Shown here piece by piece: positions 32,587-42,043 of a stretch of DNA of 64,000 nt (position 1 is its first letter; each line of letters begins with the position of its first letter). The DNA is taken from NCBI RefSeq assembly GCF_000612545.2, contig NZ_CP097800.1, forward strand, positions 434,001 to 498,000, given 5' to 3'. Position numbers and translations under genes: made by a program. The notes beneath the pieces were generated by a model. That model was not told the DNA's origin. It saw only the letters and a list, made by a program, of their open reading frames with translations, and did not search any database. The DNA is from Streptomyces sp. PCS3-D2. GTDB lineage: Bacteria; Actinomycetota; Actinomycetes; Streptomycetales; Streptomycetaceae.

Positions 32587-34080
32587 ATGGGCAGCACACT
32601 CGGTCACCGGCGCAGGACGAGTCGTACGGCGAGGGTCACGGGCGCGATCGTGGCAGCGGCGGTGATCGGCGGTGCGGCCTTCGCGCTCACCGGGACCGCA
32701 CACGCCGGGTCCGTCGGGGCCGTCTACACGAAGTCCAGTTCCTGGAGCGGCGGTTACACCGGGCAGTACGTCATCACCAACAGCACCGGGCAGCCCCGGT
32801 CGGGCTGGACGCTGGAGTTCGACCTCCCGACGGGCACGAAGATCGACTCGCTCTGGAACGGCACCCACACCGTGGCCGGGCAGCGCGTCACCGTGAAGCC
32901 GGCAGGCTGGAACGGGGAGCTGGCAGCCGGCGCCTCCGTCACCGTCGGGTTCGTCGCGAGCGGCCCCGGAGCCCCGGGCGACCCGACGGGCTGCCGTATC
33001 GACGGAGTGAAGTGCTCCGTCGACCAGAGCGCCACCACCCAGCCGAGCGGGCGACCCACCACCCGGCCGACCGCCACCGCGGCTCCGACTGCGGCCCCGA
33101 CCACCGCCCCGACGGCTTCGGCGACCTCCGCCCGGCCGACCCGCACCGCGTCGCCCTCCCCCACCGCGACCACCCCGGTCCCGGTCGGCGGCGCGCGCTT
33201 CGCGCCGTACGTGGACACCTCGCTCTATCCCGCGTACGACCTGCTCGACACGGCGGCCAAGACCGGCGTGAAGGAGTTCCACCTGGCCTTCATCACCTCC
33301 GGCGGCGGCTGCGCACCGCTGTGGGGCGGCGTCACCGAACTCGCGAACGACCAGGTCGCCGCGCAGATCGGTGCGTTGCGCGCCCAGGGCGGTGACGTGC
33401 GGGTGTCCTTCGGTGGGGCTGCCGGACACGAACTCGCCCTGAACTGCGCCACGGTGGACGACCTCGCCGCCGCCTACGGGAAGGTCGTCGACCAGTACCG
33501 CCTCACCAAGGTCGACTTCGACATCGAGGGCGCGGCCCTGCCCGACACCGCTGCCAACGCGCGCCGCGCTCAGGCCATAGCCAAGCTCCAGAAGGCCCAC
33601 CCGGGTCTGGACGTGGCCTTCACGCTGCCCGTGATGCCCGAGGGCCTGACCCAGCCGGGGGTGGCGCTGCTGGCCGACGCCCGCAAGAACGGCGTCCGCG
33701 TCGACGCCGTCAACATCATGGCGATGGACTACGGCCCCGCGTACAGCGGGGACATGGGGCAGTACGCGATCCAGGCCGCGACCGCCACCCAGGCCCAGAT
33801 CAAGGGCGTGCTCGGACTCTCCGAGGCGGCGGCGTGGAAGGCCCTGGCCGTCACGCCGATGATCGGCGTCAACGACGTGGCCAGCGAGGTCTTCACGGTC
33901 TCGGACGCGACAGAGCTCGTGGAGTTCGCGGCGTCGAAGGGAGTCGGCCGGCTGGCCATGTGGTCCTCCACGCGGGACAAGCAGTGCGCGGCCGGAGCCG
34001 TCAGCCACGCGGACGCCACGTGCAGTTCGATCCTCCAGCAGCCCTTGGCCTTCACCAGGGCCTTCGCCGCCCTCAAGTAG
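32587..34080 (+). CDS. Secreted GH18 chitinase with N-terminal CBM2
   Basis: A 497-residue exported enzyme. Signal peptide 1-40, then a CBM2 carbohydrate-binding domain (about 41-148, with the conserved SGGYTGQYVITNSTG and WTLEFDL), a Pro/Thr linker, and a GH18 barrel (about 200-497). The catalytic motif is DFDIEG (DxDxE) in KVDFDIEGAA. This arrangement is common in Streptomyces chitinases. The ATG at 32587 follows AAAGGCAGG. It should hydrolyse chitin to dimers for the GH20 enzyme encoded at 17082. Confidence 0.9.
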   Translation: MGSTLGHRRRTSRTARVTGAIVAAAVIGGAAFALTGTAHAGSVGAVYTKSSSWSGGYTGQYVITNSTGQPRSGWTLEFDLPTGTKIDSLWNGTHTVAGQRVTVKPAGWNGELAAGASVTVGFVASGPGAPGDPTGCRIDGVKCSVDQSATTQPSGRPTTRPTATAAPTAAPTTAPTASATSARPTRTASPSPTATTPVPVGGARFAPYVDTSLYPAYDLLDTAAKTGVKEFHLAFITSGGGCAPLWGGVTELANDQVAAQIGALRAQGGDVRVSFGGAAGHELALNCATVDDLAAAYGKVVDQYRLTKVDFDIEGAALPDTAANARRAQAIAKLQKAHPGLDVAFTLPVMPEGLTQPGVALLADARKNGVRVDAVNIMAMDYGPAYSGDMGQYAIQAATATQAQIKGVLGLSEAAAWKALAVTPMIGVNDVASEVFTVSDATELVEFAASKGVGRLAMWSSTRDKQCAAGAVSHADATCSSILQQPLAFTRAFAALK

Positions 34081-34107
34081 CGCACGGCCCGGTCGGCTTC
34101 GGCCGGA

Positions 34108-34755
34108 TCAGGCCAGGATGCCCGCCCGGGTGGCAAAGTCGAGCGCCATGTCGACGCGCGGGGCGGGGCGGCCTTCGGTGCCGGGCGCGGTGAGCAGGGC
34201 CGTCGCCGCCTCGGCGTCGGCCCTGCCCTCGCGTACGAGCGCCGCGAACCGGTCGACGGCGTCGGCGAGGGCCCGCTCGTGCAGGGAGGGGGCGTCGAAG
34301 GAGGAAGCCGTGAGGCCGAGGAACTCCTCGTGTGAGCCGGCCCAGGGCGCGGCTCCCTCCAGCCCGTCCTCGTGCAGCTCCCGCGGGTACGGGATGCGAT
34401 GCCAGGCTCCGTTCTCCCACCAGTAGACGAAGCCGAACATATTGCCGTCGGCGTCGTCCCGCAGGAGCTCCCAGGGCAGCCAGTCCGGCCCACCCGCCAG
34501 GAAGTCGATCTGCTCGCCGCCGATGTGGGTGGTGCTGCCGTCGGGGTCCTGACCGCAGAACACCGCGCGGTCTTCGTCGAACACGCTCAGCCGCCACCAG
34601 CCGTCGGCTCCGGTGGAGTGGCACCACAGGCCGTCCTCGTCGAGGGCGAACTCCGTGCCGGTGGAGGAGGCGACGTCGACCATCGCCATGATCGCGGCCC
34701 TGGTCCACAACTGCTGTGGGTGGTCGAGGTCTTCGGGCCGGCTCGGCGTGTGCAT
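34108..34755 (-). CDS. Conserved hypothetical soluble protein
   Basis: A 215-residue protein with no signal peptide and no membrane segment. It contains many acidic and Trp residues and the segments LWCHSTGADGWWRLSVFDEDR and FGFVYWWENGAWHRIPYP. I do not recognise a named family. The ATG at 34755 has GGAGGAG at 8 bp. It is convergent with the chitinase. Confidence 0.7.
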   Translation of the reverse strand: MHTPSRPEDLDHPQQLWTRAAIMAMVDVASSTGTEFALDEDGLWCHSTGADGWWRLSVFDEDRAVFCGQDPDGSTTHIGGEQIDFLAGGPDWLPWELLRDDADGNMFGFVYWWENGAWHRIPYPRELHEDGLEGAAPWAGSHEEFLGLTASSFDAPSLHERALADAVDRFAALVREGRADAEAATALLTAPGTEGRPAPRVDMALDFATRAGILA

Positions 34756-34837
34756 GCTTGGTCTCCTCCAGGGTCTTGGACAAGCCTCGCACGGCATCGG
34801 CGCGACGCCTCACGAGGGTCCGCCCCGGCACGGACGA

Positions 34838-34873
34838 AGGCCCGTCCCGACCGGAGGTCCGGCCGGGACGGGC
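34838..34873. terminator. Terminator hairpin downstream of chaplin gene
   Basis: GGCCCGTCCCGACCGG (34838-34853) pairs with 34858-34873 around an AGGT loop, with one A/C mismatch. It lies 16 bp beyond the chaplin stop on the minus strand. Confidence 0.65.
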
Positions 34874-34888
34874 CCGGTGCTTCGGCCG

Positions 34889-35128
34889 TCAGGCGTTGAT
34901 GCAGGTGTTACCGGCGGCCGGGTTGAGGGCGCCGATCAGGTTGATGCTGTTTCCGCACACGTTGATCGGAATGTGGATCGGGATCTGGACGACGTTGCCC
35001 GAGAGGACGCCCGGCGAGCCGACCGCGTAACCCTCCGCGACGGAGTCCGCCGAGGCCGAGGACGCACCGCCGATGACCGCCAGGCCCATCACCAGGGCGA
35101 GGCCCGCACTCTTCCAAACACGCGACAC
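34889..35128 (-). CDS. Short chaplin (hydrophobic aerial-hypha/spore coat protein)
   Basis: A 79-residue exported protein with signal peptide 1-29 (cleavage after SSASA). The mature part is a single chaplin domain: GYAVGSPGVLSGNVVQIP, then two Cys (NVCGNS and GNTCINA). This matches the short chaplins that assemble into amyloid films on aerial hyphae and spores of Streptomyces. The GTG at 35128 has AAGGAG 7 bp upstream. It stands alone, with a long leader-like region upstream, as is typical for chaplins controlled by development. Confidence 0.9.
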   Translation of the reverse strand: MSRVWKSAGLALVMGLAVIGGASSASADSVAEGYAVGSPGVLSGNVVQIPIHIPINVCGNSINLIGALNPAAGNTCINA

Positions 35129-35605
35129 GTGGAATCTCCTTGTCGTGCAGGACGGTGCCGGAGCACCGCACGGCCCCGAGGGGGGCCGCCCCTCCTTCTT
35201 CGGCAGCAGACCGTCACCGCCCGAAGCCCGGACGGCCCCGTTCCCTCGAAGAGGTGCCCGCACGACCTCCGTTTGGTGGTATGCACGGCGACGGCCCACG
35301 GCAGAGCCGGGCTCGAATTCTCTGTTCGAACACACCAGTTCGGATTCCTGCAGCACGAGGCGGAAAGCCCCAGCCAGCCTCGAAGAAACGAACCGGGCTT
35401 CCAGGGCAGCGACTTCACGGAACCTGCGGGCGGCGGAGCAGCCCGGGGCGATCCGCCACGACGCCGGGGCAGGGCCCGGCGCCGGCACCCGGCCGATCCC
35501 CCGCCGGGGGCACCGGGGGCCGCCGCGCGGGAGCGGCCTCGCCCTTGCGCAGGGCGGCGCCCGGCCCGTGTCGAACCGGACCGGGTGCACGCCCGACCAC
35601 CGATG
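35129..35605. other. Long intergenic region upstream of chaplin
   Basis: 477 bp without a supportable gene. The stretch near 35270-35400 has lower GC (TTTGGTGGTATGCAC, CTCTGTTCGAACACACC) and probably holds the chaplin promoter. Open frames across it lack codon bias typical of Streptomyces genes. Confidence 0.45.
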
Positions 35606-36064
35606 TCACACGGGCTTCTGCGACCAACTCGTGCACAGGGACCAGATGATGAACACGTCGATCGCGATGATGATGATCGACCACCACGGCTGGTACGGCA
35701 GCCACAGGAAGTTGGCGATGATGCTGAGTCCGGCGAGCACGATGCCTGCGCCCCTGGCCACGTTGGAGCCGAGGAACAGGCCCACTCCGGTCAGCACGAC
35801 GATGATCCCGACGATGAGGTGGATCCAGCCCCACGACGTCAGGTCGAATGCGAAGACATAGCTGCCGAGACGCGCGTACACGTCGTCCTCGGCGATGGCC
35901 GCGATGCCCTGGAAGATCGCGAGGCATCCGGTCACGACCAGGAGGACCGCGGCCAGGAACGTACCGACCGCCCCTCCGGTTCCGTCGCCTCCGCTGGACA
36001 GCGGTGTGGTGCCCGGCGCGGGGCCGGTGTTCCAATTTCCCCCGGTCGGTGTCGACTGGCCCAT
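35606..36064 (-). CDS. DUF7144-type four-helix membrane protein
   Basis: A 152-residue integral membrane protein with four helices and the Streptomyces family signature LTSWGWIHLIVGIIVVLTGVGLFLG. The N-terminal 30 residues are Gly/Thr/Pro-rich. The ATG at 36064 has GAGGTGAG 6 bp upstream. Function unknown; such proteins are abundant in the genus. Confidence 0.75.
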   Translation of the reverse strand: MGQSTPTGGNWNTGPAPGTTPLSSGGDGTGGAVGTFLAAVLLVVTGCLAIFQGIAAIAEDDVYARLGSYVFAFDLTSWGWIHLIVGIIVVLTGVGLFLGSNVARGAGIVLAGLSIIANFLWLPYQPWWSIIIIAIDVFIIWSLCTSWSQKPV

Positions 36065-36188
36065 CGAACTCACCTCACAGTTGGCGGTACCGCGCCGGAC
36101 ACACCCCACAGTGTCGTCCGGCCGACGGTTTCTCGTGATCACCCGAAGCGGGTGGTCCTCCCTTCCGGGTCGTGGAGCGGGCGCGGCG

Positions 36189-36401
36189 TCAGGCGGCGGG
36201 TACCTGGCGCATTTCGAGCACCCGCAGGCCCATGGCTTGGAAGCGGGTGAGGAGCCCGTACAGGTGCGCCTCGTCCGCAACGGTGCCGAGGAGGAGCGTC
36301 TGTTCCCGGACCGGGATCCGGTCGAGCTCGGGGAAGCTCGCGGCGAGCGTGTCCGGCACGACGCCCGAGATGTGGAACGCGTAGCGCATGAGAGCACTCA
36401 C
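36189..36401 (-). CDS. Small conserved hypothetical protein
   Basis: A 70-residue soluble protein without recognisable domain; it keeps the genus-typical codon bias and a compact alpha/beta composition (MRYAFHISGVVPDTLAASFP). The start may be GTG 36401 or ATG 36389; the GGAGAG site is closer to the first than ideal. It is 124 bp upstream of the DUF7144 gene on the same strand, so the two may be co-transcribed. Confidence 0.6.
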   Translation of the reverse strand: MSALMRYAFHISGVVPDTLAASFPELDRIPVREQTLLLGTVADEAHLYGLLTRFQAMGLRVLEMRQVPAA

Positions 36402-36568
36402 TTCTCTCCGGAGGAAGACGTCAGGTGCCGTGACTCGGCCTGCCTGGTTCCTGCCTCATCGCTGCCTGGTTCTGCCGTGTGCTGCCGGGTTTCGCGGAGT
36501 TCTGCCCTGCCATCGTCGGCCCGGCTCCCGCAGCCCGGCATCGCCCGGTACGGGCGAGGCGCTTCCCC

Positions 36569-39220
36569 CTAGAGCAGCCCGAGGTCCTGGGCTCGGTGGA
36601 CGGCGTCGCTGCGGCGGGTGACACAGAGCTTGCGGTAGATGCTCTTGAGGTGAGTCTTGACGGTGTTGGCCGACACGTACAGCTCGGCAGCGATCTCCTC
36701 GGTGGACAGCATCCGTGCGGCCTGGCGCAGCACCTCGGTCTCCCGTGCGCTGAGCGCCTCCACCACGGGCGACGGCGTGCCGGGCCCGGTCGCCGGGTCG
36801 GCCGGGCGGACGCGGCCCGGGGCCGGACGGGAGCCTTCTCGCAGGTGTCGGCGAACCCAGGGGCCGCTCTCGGCGAACGGCCGGCGCAGTCCCTCCGGCC
36901 GGGCGAGGTCCACGGCTTCGGCCAGCTTCCGGCGGGCCTCCACGGCGTGGCCGTCCGCGGCGGCGATCTCTGCTCCGAGCAGGTACGCCGCCACCCGCAC
37001 CGGCGGCGCGACGCCGTCGCCGGCGGGCAGGCCCGCGAGCTCTCGCGCGGCGGCCCCGGCGCGGCCGACCGCCAGGAGGGCGCGGGCACGGGCCAGCACG
37101 TGCTCGGGCCGCGCGGAGGGTGCGGCGTCGAGCACCCGGAGGGCCGCCACGGCGTCACCGCATGCCAGGTGGGCTGCCGATCCGGCCACGGCCAGCGCGT
37201 CCGCCGCCCACGCGGACAACGGCTCCGCGGCCCCCGTCGAGCGCAGTCGGGCGAGGACGGCGAGAGCGGCCTCGCCGTCGCCCCCGGCGGCGGCGATCCT
37301 GGCTCCGATGACGGCGGCCTGGACCGCTGCCGTGCTGTCGGGGCGGAGGCCGGCGGCGGCCGCCGTGGTCGCCAGGTCCAGGTGGATTCGGGCGGCCGGC
37401 AGGTCGTCGTGCTCCACGGCGACGCCTGCCCGGACGAGGTGACCGGTGCCGGAGCGGCGCTCGGGCGGGAGCGCCGACTGCTCGGCGACGGCGAGGGCGG
37501 CACGCGCGTGCTCGGCGGCCCGCCGCAGCCGGCCCCGCATCAGCTCGGCAAGGGCCAGCGAGCCGAGCGCGTCGCAGAGCGGATACCGGGTGCCGGGATC
37601 CCCTACCGGCTCGGCGGCCGGCTCCGCGCAGGCGTCGGCGGCAGCCGCGAGGGCAGCCCGCGCCGAGTCGAGCCGTCCGGCGCCGAGCCTGACCGCGCCG
37701 AGTGCCGCGAGGAGCAGGGCACGGATCTCGGGGTGCGCGGCGACCAGCGGGACCGGCAGCTCGCCGAGGAGCCGCTCGGCGTCGGCCGCCGCCCGCTCGG
37801 TGGCCGCCAGGTCCCCGGTCGCGCGCCCGGCGAGCGTCCCGAGGAGGGCCCGGCTGAACCTGGCGGCGGCGCCGGAGCCGGGGCCGAGATGGGTGTCCGC
37901 GCGGCGCACCGCATCCCGGTAGCCGGGGAGGTCCTGTACCACCAGCCGGAGGGCCGCCCCGACCAGGGCGGGCTCCGCGCCCGCCGCGTCCGCGGGCAGG
38001 GGCGCGAACGCCCGGTTCAGCCGCTCCGCCCGCAGGCCGGTGAACAGCCGGCCGATCGCCAGGTCGTCGACGAGCCGCCCCGCGGCGAACGACCAGTCGC
38101 CGGCGGCCGCTGCCTGGACCACGGCCTCGTCGAGCCGGCCGGTCCCGGCGAGCCAGCGTGCCGCCCGCCCGTGCAGCTGCTGCTCCAGCCCCGGGTGGCG
38201 CTGACGCAGGTGTGCGCGCAGGACCTCGGCGAAGAGGGGGTGCAGCCGGTACCAGGCGGATGCGTCGACCTGTTCCAGGAAGGCGTTGTCGCGGGCCAGC
38301 CGGGCGAGGGTGAGGGCGGCGTCGTCACGGCCGGTCAGCGCGTCCGCGAGGTCGGGGTGGACCCGGTCCGTGATGCTGACGCGCAGCAGGAGGTCCCGGG
38401 TGGCCGGCGGCTGCGCGTCGAGCACCTCTTTGAGCAGGTAGTCGGCGATCGTGGTGCGGTCGGCCGCGAACTGGCGGACGAAGGCTTCCGGGTCGGGGCT
38501 GCGCTGCATCGCGAGGGCGCACAGCCGCACCCCCGCGGCCCATCCCTCGGTCCGTTCCATCAGCAGCCGGATCCCGGCCTGCGAGAGGTCCAGCCGGTGC
38601 TCGGCCAGCAGGGCCTCGGCGTCCGCGTCGGTGAACCTGAGGTCGGCCTGGCGAATCTCCGCGATCTCGCCCGCCGCCCGGTAGCGGTGCAGCGGCAGCA
38701 GGGAGTCCGTCCGGCTGGTGAGGACGACGCGCAGGCCTCCGGCGGCGTGCCGAAGCACGAAGTCCAGTCCCTCCGTCATGGCGGGCGGGCGGGCCGTGTC
38801 GAACTGGTCGAGCACGAGTACGGCGGGCTGCGCGGAATCGGCCAGAGCCGCCGCCAGACGCACCAGGAAGGACTGGGTCACCCCTTCGGCCCGGGTCGGC
38901 CTGCCCACGGCGGCGGGCAGCTCGACCCCGCCCCGGTGGAGGGCCTCCATGACGTACGCCCAGAAGACGCCGGGGGCGTCGTCGGGTTCGACGGTCAGCC
39001 ACAGAGGGGGCCGCGGCGCCCGGCCGCCGGCCGCCCAGTGCGCGGTGAGCACCGTCTTGCCCGAGCCGGCCGGACCGTTGATCAGGGTGAGCGGGCCCCG
39101 CACCCCGGCCGTCAGACGGCTGAGCAGCTCGGGTCGGTGGACGAGGGTCTTGGGCACGGCCGGTGCGGTGAAGCGGGCCGTGAGCATCGGGTCGCTCTGC
39201 GGTCGGGCCACAGCCTCCAC
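36569..39220 (-). CDS. Large ATP-binding LuxR-family (LAL/MalT-type) regulator
   Basis: An 883-residue LAL regulator. The N-terminal P-loop NGPAGSGKT at 48-56 and Walker B-like VLVLDQFD at about 134-141 form a STAND-type NTPase, followed by a long helical repeat region (TPR-like, about 330-800), and a C-terminal LuxR HTH (LSARETEVLRQAARMLSTEE, then ANTVKTHLKSIYRKL). Such proteins bind ATP and an inducer, and activate transcription of secondary-metabolite or sugar genes. No biosynthetic cluster is adjacent, so its target is unknown. An internal ATG at 39187 could also start. Confidence 0.88.
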   Translation of the reverse strand: MEAVARPQSDPMLTARFTAPAVPKTLVHRPELLSRLTAGVRGPLTLINGPAGSGKTVLTAHWAAGGRAPRPPLWLTVEPDDAPGVFWAYVMEALHRGGVELPAAVGRPTRAEGVTQSFLVRLAAALADSAQPAVLVLDQFDTARPPAMTEGLDFVLRHAAGGLRVVLTSRTDSLLPLHRYRAAGEIAEIRQADLRFTDADAEALLAEHRLDLSQAGIRLLMERTEGWAAGVRLCALAMQRSPDPEAFVRQFAADRTTIADYLLKEVLDAQPPATRDLLLRVSITDRVHPDLADALTGRDDAALTLARLARDNAFLEQVDASAWYRLHPLFAEVLRAHLRQRHPGLEQQLHGRAARWLAGTGRLDEAVVQAAAAGDWSFAAGRLVDDLAIGRLFTGLRAERLNRAFAPLPADAAGAEPALVGAALRLVVQDLPGYRDAVRRADTHLGPGSGAAARFSRALLGTLAGRATGDLAATERAAADAERLLGELPVPLVAAHPEIRALLLAALGAVRLGAGRLDSARAALAAAADACAEPAAEPVGDPGTRYPLCDALGSLALAELMRGRLRRAAEHARAALAVAEQSALPPERRSGTGHLVRAGVAVEHDDLPAARIHLDLATTAAAAGLRPDSTAAVQAAVIGARIAAAGGDGEAALAVLARLRSTGAAEPLSAWAADALAVAGSAAHLACGDAVAALRVLDAAPSARPEHVLARARALLAVGRAGAAARELAGLPAGDGVAPPVRVAAYLLGAEIAAADGHAVEARRKLAEAVDLARPEGLRRPFAESGPWVRRHLREGSRPAPGRVRPADPATGPGTPSPVVEALSARETEVLRQAARMLSTEEIAAELYVSANTVKTHLKSIYRKLCVTRRSDAVHRAQDLGLL

Positions 39221-39303
39221 TGAAACCGCGATCGGTCGTGATCACCACTCGTGCCGTCCGGTACGGGTGAGGTGCGGGCCCGCCGCCGGGCTCCCGGGCG
39301 GGC

Positions 39304-40188
39304 TCACCGCTGGGCCGGCCCGGGGCCGGGTGCGGGCTGCGGCGGGTCGTCGGCCGTGCCCAGCCGACGCGCCAGCAGGTGCTCGTGGGCCAGTACGTAC
39401 CCCACGGCGACACCCATGGTGACGACGACGAAGAACATGATCAGCCAGGACAGGACGACGAAGACCAAGCCGAGGCCGCCGAACTGTTGGAGGCTCCGGT
39501 TCAGGGCGCGGGGCATGTAGAACTGGGAGCCCCAGCTGATCAGGCCCGCCCCGACCGCGACCAAGACCGCACCGGGCAGCAGGGGAAGCCATGCCACCCG
39601 CCCGCCGAGCAGGAGGTGCTGGGTCCACCACCACAGCAGGATCCCGCTGATCAGGGAGACCACCGCGCCGAGGACCCGGCCGGCGCCGAACGCCTGCTGC
39701 ACGGGCCCCTGGAACAGCAGCGCCGTCAGCCAGACCAGCAGCCAGGCCAGCCAGCGCCAGGCCGCCAGCCGGGCCCCCGCCTTCGGCAGGTGCCAGGCGC
39801 GCTCGCAGGTCCGCTGGAGAGCGCGGCTGCAGGCGGTCGCGGACAGCAGTGTGACCACGACGCCCACCACCCCGGTGCTCGCGAGGGCTGCCGTGTCCTC
39901 GCCGCTGTTCTGCACCACCGAGCGGATCTGGTCCAGTGCCGGGCCCGTGAGGCCCAGGGTCCCGCTGATGGTGGAGACGAGTTGCTTGCGCATCCAGTCG
40001 GGTGCGAGGGCCCCGATGACGAAGATGGCGGGGATCGCGCCGAGGAAAGCCTGCGCGGCCAGCCGGGTCGCGCAGTCCAGCAGGTTGACGCGCGCGAACT
40101 GTTCGAGGATCCGGCCGAGGAACGGCGTGTAGGTGCGCATCCAGGCCGGCACGGTGAAGCGGGGCGGCTTGTCACGCGGTTCCGACAC
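39304..40188 (-). CDS. YihY/BrkB-family inner membrane protein
   Basis: A 294-residue protein with six transmembrane helices and the YihY/virulence-factor BrkB family pattern (RLAAQAFLGAIPAIFVIGAL, later GVAVGYVLAHEHL). Earlier thought to be RNase BN, the family is now regarded as membrane proteins of unknown transport role. The GTG at 40188 has AAGGAG 8 bp upstream and gives the family's normal length. It lies 83 bp downstream of the LAL gene's start and is not obviously linked. Confidence 0.8.
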   Translation of the reverse strand: MSEPRDKPPRFTVPAWMRTYTPFLGRILEQFARVNLLDCATRLAAQAFLGAIPAIFVIGALAPDWMRKQLVSTISGTLGLTGPALDQIRSVVQNSGEDTAALASTGVVGVVVTLLSATACSRALQRTCERAWHLPKAGARLAAWRWLAWLLVWLTALLFQGPVQQAFGAGRVLGAVVSLISGILLWWWTQHLLLGGRVAWLPLLPGAVLVAVGAGLISWGSQFYMPRALNRSLQQFGGLGLVFVVLSWLIMFFVVVTMGVAVGYVLAHEHLLARRLGTADDPPQPAPGPGPAQR

Positions 40189-40655
40189 GGTGACGGCTCC
40201 TTCCCCGGACGGCGCCTGTCGGCTGCGGTTGCCCTCCACGAGAAGGATGGGGCCGCACCGGACGTCCGGCACGTCGGGAGCGGCCCCCGCGCGGGTGGGG
40301 AGCGCGGCCCCGGTGGCTCCGGCCCGAGGTCCGAGGCCGGCCCGGAGCGGACGTACGGCCGTCGTCCCGGGCGGCCGGTCCGGCCGTACCGCAGGGCCTG
40401 GCACGCGCGGCGGTCGACGGCCCGCCCTGTGTCACCGGCGGCCTGCGGGAGCCGCGGCACGGGCGCCGGGGCTCCCGGGACGCGGGGCGGCGGCCGAGGC
40501 CCGCCACCGCCCTCGGGAACGGAGTCCAGCTTCGACCCGGCCACGGTAGGCCGGTCGGGGGCGGCGGCGGGCGGAACCTCACTGGCGCTGGTGAGGACCG
40601 GTCCGGGTCCGGGCGGAAGGCCGCCCGACGCCGCCCTCCGCGTCCGCCGTCCCCG
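40189..40655. other. Intergenic region, nothing recognised
   Basis: 467 bp of GC-rich DNA between the BrkB-like gene start and the end of the TPR-like gene. Several frames are open but none has a ribosome site with genus-like codon use. No repeat, RNA or operator was recognised. Confidence 0.4.
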
Positions 40656-41102
40656 CTACGGACCCTGGTGACCGCCGTCCAGGCGGACGATCTCCCTTTC
40701 CAGCGGGCCGAGTTCCCCCTGCCCGTCCGCCTCCAGCCGGACTATCTCCTCCCGCACCGCGGTGAGTTCCTCCTGACGCCCCATGACCGCCAGCTGCAGA
40801 CCGTAGGCCTTGAGCACGACCATGAGCAGCTGCGCCCGTCCGGCCTCCAGGGAGTGCATCCGGCGGGCGGCCCCGACCGCCTCGGCCCGCAGGGCGAGGG
40901 CCGTGCCGGGCTGATCGGCGAAATCCTGCCGGCTGTAGGTGCACAGTGCCCGAGCCAGCTGGGGCAGATAGGCGAGCGGGCTCACCTGGGCGAGTACCCG
41001 GTAGGCGGCGACCTCCTGTCGGGTGGTCAGGGTCTGGGAACCGAGGAGGGCCACTCGGGCCCGGAGTACCGCGTCGTGGTTGATGTGCGCCGTGTGATTC
41101 AT
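40656..41102 (-). CDS. Small TPR-like helical protein
   Basis: A 148-residue helical protein with two to three TPR-like repeats (LAYLPQLARALCTYSRQDFAD and ALRAEAVGAARRMHSLE), the kind seen in Streptomyces regulatory or signalling proteins. It has no enzyme motif. ATG 41102 is the best start; the ribosome site is poor. Its promoter region (41103-41231) is AT-richer than its surroundings. Confidence 0.6.
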   Translation of the reverse strand: MNHTAHINHDAVLRARVALLGSQTLTTRQEVAAYRVLAQVSPLAYLPQLARALCTYSRQDFADQPGTALALRAEAVGAARRMHSLEAGRAQLLMVVLKAYGLQLAVMGRQEELTAVREEIVRLEADGQGELGPLEREIVRLDGGHQGP

Positions 41103-41231
41103 GACGCTGATTCTGAAAGCCGCGAAGGGGCCCGAACAAGGGCAATCCACTGTGCTCTTGATCCTACGAAAACGTGCTCTGACCTGTCATGATGGATACG
41201 TCTTCACCCCTGCGCCCGCTCGGCGCCCCGG

Positions 41232-41657
41232 TCATCCGGCCAGGAAGGACAGCCGGACCCGACGGCGGGGGTTGTCCCGGTTGGTGTCCACCAAGGTGAC
41301 GGACTGCCAGGTTCCGATTGCCAGCGTTCCGTCGATCACCGGAAGCGTCGCGTGCGGCGGGACGAACGCGGGCATGACGTGGTCACGCCCATGGCCCGGA
41401 GAGCCGTGGCGATGCCGCCACCGATCGTCGGCCGGCAGCAGGGACTTCAGGGCGGTCAGCAGGTCCTCGTCGCTACCCGCTCCCGTCTCGATGACGGCGA
41501 GCCCGGCGGTCGCGTGCGGCGTAAAGATGTTGAGGAGTCCACTCCGCCCGCGCGCGACCTCCTGAAGGAAGGCGGCGCAGGCGGAAGTCAGGTCGTGGAC
41601 GGTCTCCCGGTTCCCGGTCGTCACGTCGACGGTGCGCGATACGAAGGCGTCGGCCAT
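41232..41657 (-). CDS. YjbQ/UPF0047 family (secondary thiamine-phosphate synthase-like)
   Basis: A 141-residue protein of the YjbQ family; the diagnostic region NIFTPHATAGLAVIETGAGSDEDLL and HVMPAFVPPHATLPVIDG are present, with the His ligands of the family metal site. Some members show weak thiamine-phosphate synthase activity; the physiological role is unknown. Monocistronic. Confidence 0.85.
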   Translation of the reverse strand: MADAFVSRTVDVTTGNRETVHDLTSACAAFLQEVARGRSGLLNIFTPHATAGLAVIETGAGSDEDLLTALKSLLPADDRWRHRHGSPGHGRDHVMPAFVPPHATLPVIDGTLAIGTWQSVTLVDTNRDNPRRRVRLSFLAG

Positions 41658-42043
41658 GGCGTCATCCTGCCGCCGCACCCGTGCGCGACGGCGCAACCCG
41701 GCCGGCTGTCCGCGCGAAGATGATCGACCGTCACTGGGCCGCCAGGGGTTCCGGTTCGCGGGGTCGGCCGGACACGGCGGCGGACCGCCGACCTGACGTT
41801 CGCGCGCCGCAGGACGTCCGGGGCGCGGGTGCAACCTCCTCGCCGCGCCCGGTGGGCGCGGCCGGCCGGGGAAAGCGCGCTTCGGCATCGAGCGGCCGCG
41901 GCGGGGTGGTGAAGGTCGTGCGGGCGAACCTGCACGCCGTCGGTGCGGCGGGCGTTCTGTGGGTGTGGAACGACAACTGGAGCGGGCATACCTTCCATGC
42001 TTACCTCCACAGTCCGCACAGCCTTCGGTTGAAAGGATGATCG
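41658..42043. other. Intergenic region ahead of ANTAR/DUF5133 gene
   Basis: 386 bp with divergent promoters for the YjbQ-like and ANTAR/DUF5133 genes. The portion just before 42044 is AT-richer and probably holds that promoter. No gene or repeat was recognised. Confidence 0.4.

Noticed and set aside
35129-35605. Protein gene upstream of the chaplin
   Set aside because: Frames are Arg/Pro-rich shadows without typical codon bias; chaplin genes commonly have long promoter regions.
40189-40655. Additional protein gene between the BrkB-like and TPR-like genes
   Set aside because: Several frames are open but lack ribosome sites and are composed of Arg/Pro/Gly-rich shadow sequence.
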